Positions 1 to 8,477 of a DNA stretch of 46,658 bases are shown one piece after another. Made by a program: the position numbers and the translations under genes. The notes beneath the pieces were generated by a model. It worked only from the letters and a program-made list of their open reading frames with translations. It was not told the origin of the DNA and made no database searches. The stretch lies in the NCBI GenBank assembly GCA_009774765.1, contig VSOK01000014.1, positions 3,982-50,639 of the forward strand, read 5' to 3'. This stretch comes from Bacteroidales bacterium (GTDB taxonomy: Bacteria > Bacteroidota > Bacteroidia > Bacteroidales > UBA932). Each line of letters begins with the position of its first letter. Positions within the stretch are counted from its first letter, which is position 1.

Positions 1-159
1 GTCGGCTATACTATGCGTGTCATAGCCTATGACAGCAAAAATGAAATCCGTCTGGTTTACAGGAATTGGAGGATAGGAGAGAAACCTTTCTACATATTGC
101 CTGTACTTGACACTTTGTGGCTGCCCGGAATGTTGCCTTCAGGTGTCTCAAGCCAGTAA
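1..159 (+). CDS. 3' end of a secreted protein of unknown function (5' end outside window)
   Basis: Frame 1 is open from the first base to a TAA at 157-159 and encodes the last 52 residues of a protein. The fragment ends with the motif WLPGMLPSGVSSQ. It is almost identical to the C-terminus of the gene at 2509-3168: positions 1-170 match 3010-3179 with six differences by eye. The complete gene is therefore probably a paralogue of that roughly 219-residue secreted protein. No function is recognised. The next gene starts only 11 bases after the stop, so the two probably form one transcription unit. Confidence 0.75.
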   Translation, partial: VGYTMRVIAYDSKNEIRLVYRNWRIGEKPFYILPVLDTLWLPGMLPSGVSSQ

Positions 160-170
160 TATGTATTGAT

Positions 171-1283
171 ATGAGTAAGATTTCTGATATGAAAACTAAA
201 AGAAAGATATTAATTGTTGTTATCTTGTTTTTGGGGATAATTATATACTTATTGACACGATGGAACAATGTTCAAGAAGATGGTCTGAGTTATTTTTTCT
301 TGCATAATACAAGCCGTGGAATACGCCTTGAAAATCCATTGATTTATGATGATTTTTCAGATAGATATGTTTTCAGCAGTGTCCTGTTTGACAGTTCTGT
401 AATAGGCAAGCCGGATTTTACTGCAAGAGAAGATGTCTATGTATTGTCTCGGTCTGTATCTCTCGGACCTTTGGATACAGTCTTCTGCTGTGACTCATAT
501 AATTTATATAAGTATGATGATGACTATTATGGTGATGTCTTTGATACGAATATGTTTCCGAGAATAACATATACAGTTGGAGATGCAGATGAAATAGATT
601 ACATTTTATATCGGTACTGTTCAGGCTATTATGATTTTAGTCTTACACCAAAGGTGCTTGTAAGCAGGTATTTAAAGAAAAACATTAAATCACATATACC
701 GCCGGGTATCCTGCTCCGTGAAGGCTTTGCTATTGCAAAAAGCAATATGAAAAATCCCCGTAAGCCGACTGCCTATATGGAAGATACAATAAATACTTAT
801 GAGAATATTATATATGAACATCCTTTGATTTATATTCCATATCCTTTGGATGGTACTCCTTATATATTCTCTGACAGAGTTTTATCAACATTTGAGTTTG
901 ACAGCCGCTTTTGTGGGAAAAGAAATTTTTATGCTGTCCAATATAAGACGGAGTTGCCATTGAATATGATTTGTAATATTATATGTTTTGATAGCAATGG
1001 TGTTTTGGCGGAATTAAAGCCGGAATATAATGAAACAAGGTATCCTTTATATTTGAGAAAAAATATCCTGCCAACAGGACATTGGGACAAGACATACATA
1101 TCGTATGTTAAGAATACAGATGTTTTTAAATTCAAGACAAAGTTTATTAAAGACACCGATGCTGATTGCAGATGGGATGAGATCAAAATGCTCAGTGATA
1201 AGGTTGATACCTTTCCAAGTGATTATGATCCTTCTATTTTTATAAATGCTTATAGCTTGATTATTAATAAAATAAAACAATAG
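171..1283 (+). CDS. Membrane-anchored protein of unknown function
   Basis: This frame encodes about 370 residues. The frame stays open back to a GTG at 117, but that start lies inside the preceding gene. The ATG at 171, or the one at 189 that gives MKTKRK, is much more plausible. A single hydrophobic stretch at about residues 10-28 (ILIVVILFLGIIIYLL) follows a basic N-terminus. That fits a signal anchor with the remainder in the periplasm or outside. The rest is rich in Tyr, Asp and Phe, with no catalytic motif I recognise. Codon use is AT-rich compared with the SusC gene downstream. A short piece of its 3' end recurs at 3180-3222, so the gene was once part of a duplicated cassette. Function unknown. 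Confidence 0.7.
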   Translation: MSKISDMKTKRKILIVVILFLGIIIYLLTRWNNVQEDGLSYFFLHNTSRGIRLENPLIYDDFSDRYVFSSVLFDSSVIGKPDFTAREDVYVLSRSVSLGPLDTVFCCDSYNLYKYDDDYYGDVFDTNMFPRITYTVGDADEIDYILYRYCSGYYDFSLTPKVLVSRYLKKNIKSHIPPGILLREGFAIAKSNMKNPRKPTAYMEDTINTYENIIYEHPLIYIPYPLDGTPYIFSDRVLSTFEFDSRFCGKRNFYAVQYKTELPLNMICNIICFDSNGVLAELKPEYNETRYPLYLRKNILPTGHWDKTYISYVKNTDVFKFKTKFIKDTDADCRWDEIKMLSDKVDTFPSDYDPSIFINAYSLIINKIKQ

Positions 1284-1584
1284 TGCTTTCGTGCGCTCAA
1301 AAAGGTTCCTTGGATTACTATGAATATAATGTGGATTATGAAGATTTGCTTGCTGGTGGAAAATCTCTGGAAAGAGATTATGATGCAATATGATGATTTT
1401 GTTGAGAGCTCCTTATGGCCTGCGGTCTCAGAAAAACAGTTTCCATTTCAACAGCAAGGGGGACCAGTCCCTTTTCGGTACTCCTTATATAGACTACGGT
1501 GCCCGTCAGTATAATCCCTCCATTGCTAATGTGTTTGTGAAATCTGATAATTATTTGATAGAGCCCATATATTGCTCAATATAA
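1277..1584 (+). pseudogene. Decayed fragment containing an RHS-repeat core signature
   Basis: Two short overlapping frames lie between the flanking genes. The first (about 1277-1390) reads SCAQKGSLDYYEYNVDYED and stops at a TGA. The second (about 1390-1584) contains FGTPYIDYGARQYNPSIANV at about 1474-1533. That string closely resembles the RHS-associated core signature of Bacteroidota, in which a PY-DYGARQY-P segment normally precedes the toxin part. Nothing else of an RHS protein is present: there are no upstream YD repeats and no long frame. I read this as the remnant of a polymorphic-toxin gene interrupted by deletion and frameshift. The assignment rests on a single motif. Confidence 0.5.
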
Positions 1585-1632
1585 TAAGGATAAGATAATC
1601 GGTGTAATGTACTGTTATTTAATATTTAACAA

Positions 1633-2466
1633 ATGAAATATATCATTACTTTTTCTATAGGACTCGTCTATAGTATGTTGGCATTTGGTCAAACTTTGAA
1701 CTTGACGGATTTTACTAAATCTGTTATCAAAGAATATGTGTCACAAAATGTGGAAAAGGGATCTCCTGATAATATGATAATGTGTTGTTCCGCTGATAGT
1801 TGCCATTATTTTGTGGATATATTTGAGGATGCCGAGGAATATTATGATACAACAGGAATGAGTACGGTGAATTTTGATGATATCGATTTGAAGGTTTCAG
1901 GAATTGAACTTCCTTTTTTGTTTACAGGAACTATAAATGCAAAGGAGCTTAAAGCAAATAAAAAGTATGAGGGTTATATTTATGATCCTCTGATATGGCA
2001 GATAGCGTTTCACAAGGATGGTACTTTGTGCAAAATGTTTACGTACAACGGAACAATGGACAGTCCTTCGATAGACAATATAATAAGTTTGGCGGAGCGA
2101 TATCTTGGTGGAGTCTCTTTGACAGAATATGATGAAAAATACATTTATAGTAATGTTTTGGTTGATACCCCTGCAGTGTTTCAACAGGATGAAGATCTAC
2201 AAAAAATATTGTCCTCCAATATAAATGTAAGCAAGAAAATACTTCATCCGAGTATCCCTGTCATAATAAATTTAATCATTGATAAGACAGGCAAGGCAAA
2301 GGTTGACGGATTTTTCAAAAAATACGAAGACGAGGATATCAACGCTGCGGCTTTGTATGCAGCTGAAGCTGTCTGTAAATGTGATTTTACTCCAGCAAAA
2401 CATCGAGGTGAAATCGTATGTGTCAATTATGCATTGTTTTTTCCTAAAAGTATGTTTTTACATTGA
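1633..2466 (+). CDS. Secreted protein with a TonB-C-terminal-like domain
   Basis: This 277-residue protein begins with a signal peptide (MKYIITFSIGLVYSMLAFGQ). Its last 80 or so residues look like the TonB C-terminal fold. They run from an IPVIINLIIDKTGKAKV strand, through an INAAALYAAEAV helix, to FTPAKHRGEIVCVNYALFF. In the TonB family these correspond to the P-V-V-x-F-x-V/G-K-V strand, the D-x-x-A helix and the F-x-P-x-x-x-G-x-x-V strand. The usual membrane anchor and proline-rich spacer of a real TonB are absent, so energy coupling is doubtful. Residues 20-190 are not recognised. The gene lies inside the AT-rich accessory patch, 33 bases before another secreted protein. Confidence 0.7.
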   Translation: MKYIITFSIGLVYSMLAFGQTLNLTDFTKSVIKEYVSQNVEKGSPDNMIMCCSADSCHYFVDIFEDAEEYYDTTGMSTVNFDDIDLKVSGIELPFLFTGTINAKELKANKKYEGYIYDPLIWQIAFHKDGTLCKMFTYNGTMDSPSIDNIISLAERYLGGVSLTEYDEKYIYSNVLVDTPAVFQQDEDLQKILSSNINVSKKILHPSIPVIINLIIDKTGKAKVDGFFKKYEDEDINAAALYAAEAVCKCDFTPAKHRGEIVCVNYALFFPKSMFLH

Positions 2467-2508
2467 CAAAAACTCCATAGAAGACAGAAAAACCAAATAT
2501 TGAATAAA

Positions 2509-3168
2509 ATGAAAACCCTATTGCTGCTAACAATTTTTTTCTTTTCCTCCATGTCTTTTTATGCTCAGGACAAATATCAGTCAATTGCAGAATACAAGAC
2601 GTATGATTGGATAACGGTAAAGAAAGTAAGGCTTCCTGAGTACGCGGTAGCAGATCCCAGGCTGTCTGATGAGCTGATTCGTTTTGTCGAATCAGAAAAA
2701 TCAAAGGAGTATTATGATAAGGAAGCCTATATTATGGTAAAGAAATGGAGTTCAGACACATTGTCAATGATGTCAATATTTCCCAATAAGTATTATTTTT
2801 CTTATTATGGAGCATATGAAGGTGTAATGTTTATAGACGGACATACATTTATAATTTCTCTTAATGGATTTGATTCCTTCCCATTCCATAAGACAGGCAG
2901 GACTTTTTCTCTGGAATTTATTAAACCGAAACGGGAAGACCCGGTATATAAAGAAAACGGTAAAGTATATTTTAATTCATTCTTTTTTTCACTTCCGGAT
3001 CCTTATGAAGTCGGCTATACTATGCGTGTCATAGCCTATGACAGCAAAAATGAAATCCGTCTGGTTTACAGGAATTGGAGGATAGGGGAGAAACCTTTTT
3101 ACATATTGCCTGTACTTGACACTTTGTGGCTGCCCGGAATGTTGCCCTCAGGTGTCTCCATTCAGTAA
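2509..3168 (+). CDS. Secreted protein of unknown function, paralogue of the truncated gene at 1-159
   Basis: The protein has 219 residues. I place the start at the ATG at 2509 because the frame upstream opens only with a TTG at 2500. The ATG gives a clean signal peptide (MKTLLLLTIFFFSSMSFYAQ). The mature part is rich in Tyr, Phe and Lys and has no recognised domain. Its last 53 codons are nearly identical to positions 1-159, so the two genes are recent duplicates or have exchanged sequence by gene conversion. Unrelated accessory genes sit between the copies. Function unknown; an immunity or accessory role beside the RHS remnant is only a guess. Confidence 0.7.
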   Translation: MKTLLLLTIFFFSSMSFYAQDKYQSIAEYKTYDWITVKKVRLPEYAVADPRLSDELIRFVESEKSKEYYDKEAYIMVKKWSSDTLSMMSIFPNKYYFSYYGAYEGVMFIDGHTFIISLNGFDSFPFHKTGRTFSLEFIKPKREDPVYKENGKVYFNSFFFSLPDPYEVGYTMRVIAYDSKNEIRLVYRNWRIGEKPFYILPVLDTLWLPGMLPSGVSIQ

Positions 3169-3583
3169 TATGTATTGATTGCAGATGTGATGAGCTCAAA
3201 ATGCTCAGTGATAAGGTTGATAATATCTGTCCTGTAACTGATTTGTATTCAAAATAGAAAATACATAAAATTGCTCATAAGTTGAACAAAATATGGTTTC
3301 CTGATTCCTTGAAGTCGGGACTTATAAGGGGGTCAGGTATTCTGAAGTTTACTTTGACGGCTCTGCAGTTGCCTATGAATTCCAATTTGTCTTAATGCGC
3401 TTTTTGAGGAGTAAAACACGCAAAAAAGCGCACCGATTGGAGGCTTTAAATCCTACATTTGTAAACAGAAATATATAAGACAAATATCATATTTTATACC
3501 AAAATATAACCAAAGAGAAAAAATCAACTAATACTTTTACTGATTTTACTAACACTAATTATTAACAATTAAATTTTAAGAAA
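3169..3583 (+). pseudogene. Gene-free stretch with cassette remnants, ending in the susC leader
   Basis: Positions 3169-3179 continue the duplicated segment also found at 160-170. Positions 3180-3222 match 1167-1209, the 3' part of the 171-1283 gene, with two differences. The junction lies on a shared TGAT, as expected for a deletion of about 996 bases from a second cassette copy. A further 41-codon open fragment at about 3270-3395 (IAHKLNKIWFPDSLKSG) is not recognised. From about 3397 the sequence contains an inverted repeat, GCGCTTTTT at 3397-3405 against AAAAAGCGC at 3423-3431. The AT-rich leader of the SusC gene follows. Confidence 0.6.
3454..3461 (+). promoter_or_regulatory. Candidate -7 element of the SusC/SusD operon
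   Basis: TACATTTG matches the Bacteroides -7 consensus TAnnTTTG. It lies 122 bases before the SusC start, which leaves a long AT-rich leader as is common for such operons. I see no well-spaced TTTG at -33, so the call is moderate. Confidence 0.4.
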
Positions 3584-6500
3584 ATGAATTTGTCTATTGG
3601 AAAACACCGGTTTTTCGGGCGTTTCTTTATGATGAGCTTATTTCTCTGTATGCTCATTGTGCCAGCTTTGGCGCAGGACAAAATCACTGTTTCCGGTTTT
3701 GTTACCGACAATACCAACGAACCTCTGATAGGGGCATCCGTCCTTCTCAAGGGTACTGTTGAAGGTGTCGTTACAGATGTCAATGGCCGTTATGAGATTC
3801 AGGTCGCTCCGGATGCTGAGCTTGAGGCCTCATATATCGGATACAAGACTCAGACAGTCAAGGTCTCTAACAGAGGAAACATCAATTTCTCACTTCAGGC
3901 CGATGCAATTATGCTTGAAGAAGTGGTTGCCATCGGTTATGGTTCCGAGCGCAAGGAAGACCTTTCAATGGCCGTTTCGACAATGAAGGTTGACCAGGGA
4001 TTGAAAAGCCGTGCTTCAAATCTTGCGACAGTCCTTCAGGGTAAGCTTCCAGGCGTGACTGTAATGCAGTCCGGAGACCCAATGTCCAATCCGACATTCT
4101 CTATCCGCGGACGTGGTTCAAAGGGAAATGACGGTGACTACAACTCCGGTTCAGGTGTCCTTTTCGTTGTGGACGGAGTTCCTAACGCTCCTTATATGGT
4201 GGAGGATATCGAGACCATCACTGTCTTGAAGGATGCGGCTTCCGCTGCTATCTACGGTGCATCTGTAGGTTCTGCAGGTGTCGTGCTCATTACTACCAAG
4301 AAGCCTGAGGGCGGAAAGGTACGTGTGGATGTGAATGCTTCGTATGGTCTTGAGAAAGTCTCAAAACTGCCTCAGATGCTTGATGCTCAGCAGTATTGTG
4401 ATGTCTGGGCAAAAGTCGCTGCCAACAATCCTGGTGTTACTATACCTGGTATGGCTGACCCTACCGTATATGAGTGGGCAAATATCACCCGCACGAACTG
4501 GCTTGATGAAATCTTCAGGACCGGCTCGAAACAGCATTATGCTGCGACCGTTTCCGGGGGGGGCGAGAAGATACAGTCTGTTCTCAGCGTTTCGTACGAT
4601 GACAACAAAGGTGTAATCCTCAATACCTGGAGCAAGAAATTCTCAGGAAAGCTCCAGTCTGACTTCAACATTACAAAATGGCTCAAACTTTATGAGCGCG
4701 TATCTTTTGAGATAACCAACGGACAGGGTAATGTCAATACCAGCCACGAAGGACCTATCATCGGTGCAACCTGGTATCCGCGTTCTGCTCCTGTATATGA
4801 AATGAACAAAGACGGCAGCTATGCTCTTGATGAGAGCGGCAACCGTTATTTCGGAGGTGTGCAGCCAGAATGGTCTCTTGGAACCGTTTCAGGTGCTCCT
4901 CTTCTTTACAACCCTGTCGCTGCATTGGAAAGAATGCATCGTCTTTATCCTGAAAACAAGGTATTCTCTACGACAGGTATCCAGATCAGGCCTATTACAT
5001 CTCTTACTATCAAATCAGAATTCACCGCTGATCTCAGAAATGCTGAAGCAGATGAGTTCTATCCTGTAATGAAAGAGCCTGGCCTTCAGAATTCTCAGAA
5101 CCATCGTTCGCAGACTCTGTATCGTGATAACCACTGGCTTTCCGAGACGACCATTTCCTGGGCTCAGGTTTTCGGAAAACATCATATCAGTGTAATGGGT
5201 GGTTTTACCGCCGATTTCAAAAAGACGCATTCACGTACAATCTTCACAAGAGACTATAACTCGGAAGATCCTAACAGGCTTCTTTGGGGTGAGGCGGCTG
5301 ACTATAGTTCTACAGCTCCTCAGGAGGCGGTTTACGCAGAGACTATGGCTTCATTTATTGCACGTGCGGGATATTCATACGATGACAGGTATTTTATCAC
5401 AGCAAGTGTCCGTCGTGACGCATCTTCACGTCTTCCTTCAACAAAGAACTATGACTGGTTCCCTGCAGTTTCCGGTTCATGGAAATTGAGTTCAGAGCCA
5501 TTCTTCAGAAATTCTTCTGTAAAGGATGTCCTTAATCTTGTGAAATTCAGAGCAGGATGGGGTAAGGTAGGTAATGTGGACCTGTATCCTAATGATGTTA
5601 CACGTGCAGAAATGTTGAATTACAGCTGGCCGATCATTTTTGGTCAGAATCTTGACAATCATATGACAGGTACATACCTCAGTACACGTCCTAACTATTA
5701 TGCAAGATGGGAGACTACTATCCAGACCAGTGTAGGTCTCGACCTTTCCCTTTTCAACAATGCTTTGGATATCACAGTTGACTGGTACAACAAGAAAACA
5801 AGCGACCTTGTCGACCGTATCCCTACCCCTGCGCATGCTGGATTGAACCAGTCTCCTATGGGAAATGTCGGTAATGTAGTCAACCGCGGTTGGGAATTTT
5901 CAGCAAACTACAACGGTACTGCTGCACGCGGCCAGCTGTCATATAATGTATGGGCAAACTACTCATACAACAAAGGATATGTTCAGGATTATGGAGTTCG
6001 CGAAGGACCTGTAAGGCACGATGATCCTAACCTTATGAGTACAGCCCTCCTTTATTCTGAGGCTGGTCAGCCGTGGTATTCTTTCCTTGTGTTCAAAAAT
6101 GACGGTATTTTCAGAACCCAGGACGAGATTGACAACTATACCTGGACCAACCCTGAGACAGGTGCAACTTCCCTGATACAGCCTGATGCAAAGGTAGGTG
6201 ACCTAAAATTCGTTGATATTGACAATAATGGTATTATCAATGATGATGACAGGTATTTCGCCGGTTCGTACGCTCCGGTACATACATATTCATTCGGAGG
6301 TTCTTTGAACTGGAAAGGTTTTGACTTCTCCATTATGTTCCAGGGTGTTGCAGGCAACTATATCTACAACGGTCTCAAAATGATGGGACTTAGAGGAGGA
6401 AACGGAGGCGATGGTTCTGGAAACCTCGGTGCAGATGCTTTGAATACTTGGGATTTCAATCCGGAGTCCAGCAAATATCCTCGTCTTGAGATGGGTGTTA

Positions 6501-6769
6501 CAGGCAATATGAATGGCAACTATACCAAATTCTCAGACCTGTTCATTGAGAAGGGAGATTATCTGAGACTTAAGAATATCACCCTCGGCTATACTCTTCC
6601 TAAGTTCGGTAAATATATGCCAGGAATCCGTGTGTATGCGAGCGTTGACAATGTATGCACTATTACAGGATATTCAGGAATTGACCCTGAAGTAGGCAAC
6701 TATGGTATCGACAGAGGTGTCTATCCGTTGTCACGATTCTTCAATTTCGGTATCAATCTCAATTTCTAA
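3584..6769 (+). CDS. SusC/RagA-family TonB-dependent outer-membrane transporter
   Basis: This 1061-residue protein has a signal peptide ending near ALAQ (about residue 31). A carboxypeptidase-regulatory-like domain follows at about 33-110 (VSGFVTDNTNEPLIGASVLL, with GVVTDVNGRYEI). Next come the TonB-box/plug start (EEVVAIGYGSERKED) and a plug with VVDGVP and a YGASVGSAGVVLITTKK segment. The long beta-barrel ends in FFNFGINLNF. Proteins of this family form the barrel of a SusCD importer, with SusD as a surface lid, and are powered by TonB-ExbBD. The SusD partner follows after 5 bases. The substrate cannot be read from the barrel. The downstream EEP enzyme suggests a product of phosphodiester cleavage, not a glycan. 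Confidence 0.95.
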   Translation: MNLSIGKHRFFGRFFMMSLFLCMLIVPALAQDKITVSGFVTDNTNEPLIGASVLLKGTVEGVVTDVNGRYEIQVAPDAELEASYIGYKTQTVKVSNRGNINFSLQADAIMLEEVVAIGYGSERKEDLSMAVSTMKVDQGLKSRASNLATVLQGKLPGVTVMQSGDPMSNPTFSIRGRGSKGNDGDYNSGSGVLFVVDGVPNAPYMVEDIETITVLKDAASAAIYGASVGSAGVVLITTKKPEGGKVRVDVNASYGLEKVSKLPQMLDAQQYCDVWAKVAANNPGVTIPGMADPTVYEWANITRTNWLDEIFRTGSKQHYAATVSGGGEKIQSVLSVSYDDNKGVILNTWSKKFSGKLQSDFNITKWLKLYERVSFEITNGQGNVNTSHEGPIIGATWYPRSAPVYEMNKDGSYALDESGNRYFGGVQPEWSLGTVSGAPLLYNPVAALERMHRLYPENKVFSTTGIQIRPITSLTIKSEFTADLRNAEADEFYPVMKEPGLQNSQNHRSQTLYRDNHWLSETTISWAQVFGKHHISVMGGFTADFKKTHSRTIFTRDYNSEDPNRLLWGEAADYSSTAPQEAVYAETMASFIARAGYSYDDRYFITASVRRDASSRLPSTKNYDWFPAVSGSWKLSSEPFFRNSSVKDVLNLVKFRAGWGKVGNVDLYPNDVTRAEMLNYSWPIIFGQNLDNHMTGTYLSTRPNYYARWETTIQTSVGLDLSLFNNALDITVDWYNKKTSDLVDRIPTPAHAGLNQSPMGNVGNVVNRGWEFSANYNGTAARGQLSYNVWANYSYNKGYVQDYGVREGPVRHDDPNLMSTALLYSEAGQPWYSFLVFKNDGIFRTQDEIDNYTWTNPETGATSLIQPDAKVGDLKFVDIDNNGIINDDDRYFAGSYAPVHTYSFGGSLNWKGFDFSIMFQGVAGNYIYNGLKMMGLRGGNGGDGSGNLGADALNTWDFNPESSKYPRLEMGVTGNMNGNYTKFSDLFIEKGDYLRLKNITLGYTLPKFGKYMPGIRVYASVDNVCTITGYSGIDPEVGNYGIDRGVYPLSRFFNFGINLNF

Positions 6770-6774
6770 TATAA

Positions 6775-8400
6775 ATGTTGAAAGCGATGAAAAAAATTAT
6801 ATTGACAATAATTTCTCTGCTCGGTATATTTCTGCTTTCCGGATGTTCTGATTTTCTGAATCCAGATGAATATGGAAGACCGGAGGGATGGCAGACTGAA
6901 GCTGATGTTTGGGGAGCTATAGCGGCATTGTATTCCAATGTCTCCAATGACTCGGAGGGTGTTACCGGCCGTGGCATAATGTGGTTTGAATGCTGCAGCG
7001 ACAATATGACCGTTGGACGTAAACAGGATGAAGGCAACCAGATCAGGAACTTCCAGATGTCTCCGAGCAACGGACGTGACGCCAAGGATACATATCCTGC
7101 TATGTACCAGATAAATGCAAAGGCCAACAATATTATCAATGTTGTACCTAATATGAATACTATAAGCGATGTTCTTAAGAACAAGGCTGTCGGTACCGCA
7201 TATTTCTGGCGTGGACTCAGTATGCTTTGGATTGCCCCTTATTATGGCGACAATGGTCCTAACGGTGGTATTCCTATCATCCTGCACGATACAGAGCCTT
7301 CAAAGATGGACGAGCCTCGTCCTGCATCAGTTCTGATGAACTATGACCAGATTATCAAGGATATGCAGACTGCTGCAGAATATCTTCCTTATCTGTCTGA
7401 ACTTCCGGTTTCTGAATATGGTCTTCCTCACAAGGCTGCCGCATGGGCTTTTGCCGCACGTGCCGCCTTGTATGCTTCCCAGTGGGACAAATCATATTAT
7501 AACATTGTAAATGAAATGTGCAGTAAGGTGATGGAGCTTTCCGGACCTGACAAAAGAGATCTTTTTGATGATGGTTCAGCTGATCCGTTCTCTGCCCTCT
7601 GGACAAGGGAGAACAATTTCAGCAGCGAATACCTTTTCTCTCTTCTCGGCAATGCTACAGACGGTCCTAAGTTCCACGGTATGTCATTCAACCAGGACGG
7701 TTGGGGATTGTACAATACCTGGGGATATTATCAGCCTACCTACAATCTCTACAAGGCATTTGAAGAGGGTGACGTAAGACGTGATGCTACCATCCTTTTC
7801 CCTGGACAGCATATCCAGTTTGTCGGAAGGGATATACATTTCGGTTCATACGCCTATAACATATCTTCTGACACAGGTTTGACATTCCGCAAATTCATGT
7901 CTCCGTGGAAAGAAGCGGACTGCATCGGAAAAGAAGTAAGTACAAACGGAAACAATGCCAGCAACACTCTTGGTATGTGCTTTATGAGATTTGCAGATGT
8001 CCTCCTTATGAAAGCCGAGGCTCTTATCGCTCTCAATGGAGAAGGAAACTCTGAAGCCAAGGCTCTGCTCAACCGTATCCGCAAACGCGCACGTCTGCCG
8101 GAGAACAGCCCTGCAACCTGGGCGGAACTCAAGAACCAGCGCCGTTGCGAGCTTGCGTTCGAGTTTATGCCGAGCCGCCACATCGACCTCATAAGATGGG
8201 GGGATGCACAGAAAGTCTATGCTGAGCCAACTCTTAAGGTTACATCTTCATATAACTGGAGTACGTATCAGATTGACGTCGTTACTGATGTCCACTACGA
8301 CGAGGGAAGGACATTCGATCCTGTGAAAAACCAGGTCTTCCCGCTTCCTCTCAAGGCATTTGACGGTTCTGTAAATATGGTGCAGAACATCGGATATTAG
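6775..8400 (+). CDS. SusD/RagB-family nutrient-binding lipoprotein
   Basis: The 541-residue protein begins MLKAMKK; an ATG at 6787 is an equally good start. Its lipobox is LLSGC, giving an outer-membrane surface lipoprotein. Family features include the early ADVWGAIAALYSNVS helix, the KAVGTAYFWRGLSMLWIAPY segment typical of the SusD TPR region, and LMKAEALIALNGE followed by LLNRIRKRA near the C-terminus. It also has the closing FPLPLKAFDGS motif. It would cap the SusC barrel and capture ligand. It lies 5 bases after SusC and is certainly co-transcribed with it. A strong hairpin lies 30 bases after its stop. Confidence 0.94.
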   Translation: MLKAMKKIILTIISLLGIFLLSGCSDFLNPDEYGRPEGWQTEADVWGAIAALYSNVSNDSEGVTGRGIMWFECCSDNMTVGRKQDEGNQIRNFQMSPSNGRDAKDTYPAMYQINAKANNIINVVPNMNTISDVLKNKAVGTAYFWRGLSMLWIAPYYGDNGPNGGIPIILHDTEPSKMDEPRPASVLMNYDQIIKDMQTAAEYLPYLSELPVSEYGLPHKAAAWAFAARAALYASQWDKSYYNIVNEMCSKVMELSGPDKRDLFDDGSADPFSALWTRENNFSSEYLFSLLGNATDGPKFHGMSFNQDGWGLYNTWGYYQPTYNLYKAFEEGDVRRDATILFPGQHIQFVGRDIHFGSYAYNISSDTGLTFRKFMSPWKEADCIGKEVSTNGNNASNTLGMCFMRFADVLLMKAEALIALNGEGNSEAKALLNRIRKRARLPENSPATWAELKNQRRCELAFEFMPSRHIDLIRWGDAQKVYAEPTLKVTSSYNWSTYQIDVVTDVHYDEGRTFDPVKNQVFPLPLKAFDGSVNMVQNIGY

Positions 8401-8429
8401 TGTTATTTGCTTAAATTTATTTAATTGGA

Positions 8430-8457
8430 GTGGTTGGTCAATTCTTTGGCCAACCAC
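8430..8457 (+). terminator. Hairpin after SusD (attenuating terminator or processing site)
   Basis: GTGGTTGGTCAA (8430-8441) pairs with TTGGCCAACCAC (8446-8457) over 12 base pairs including one G-U, with a TTCT loop. There is no real T-run after the stem. It may therefore stabilise the upstream SusCD mRNA or partly attenuate the two genes behind it, and need not be a full terminator. Confidence 0.55.
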
Positions 8458-8477
8458 TTGATAATCAATCGGACTAT

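Noticed and set aside
3397..3431. GCGCTTTTT/AAAAAGCGC inverted repeat before SusC as a terminator
   Set aside because: The GC part is at the stem base and no T-run follows on the plus strand. It may be an attenuator, but the evidence is too weak to list separately.
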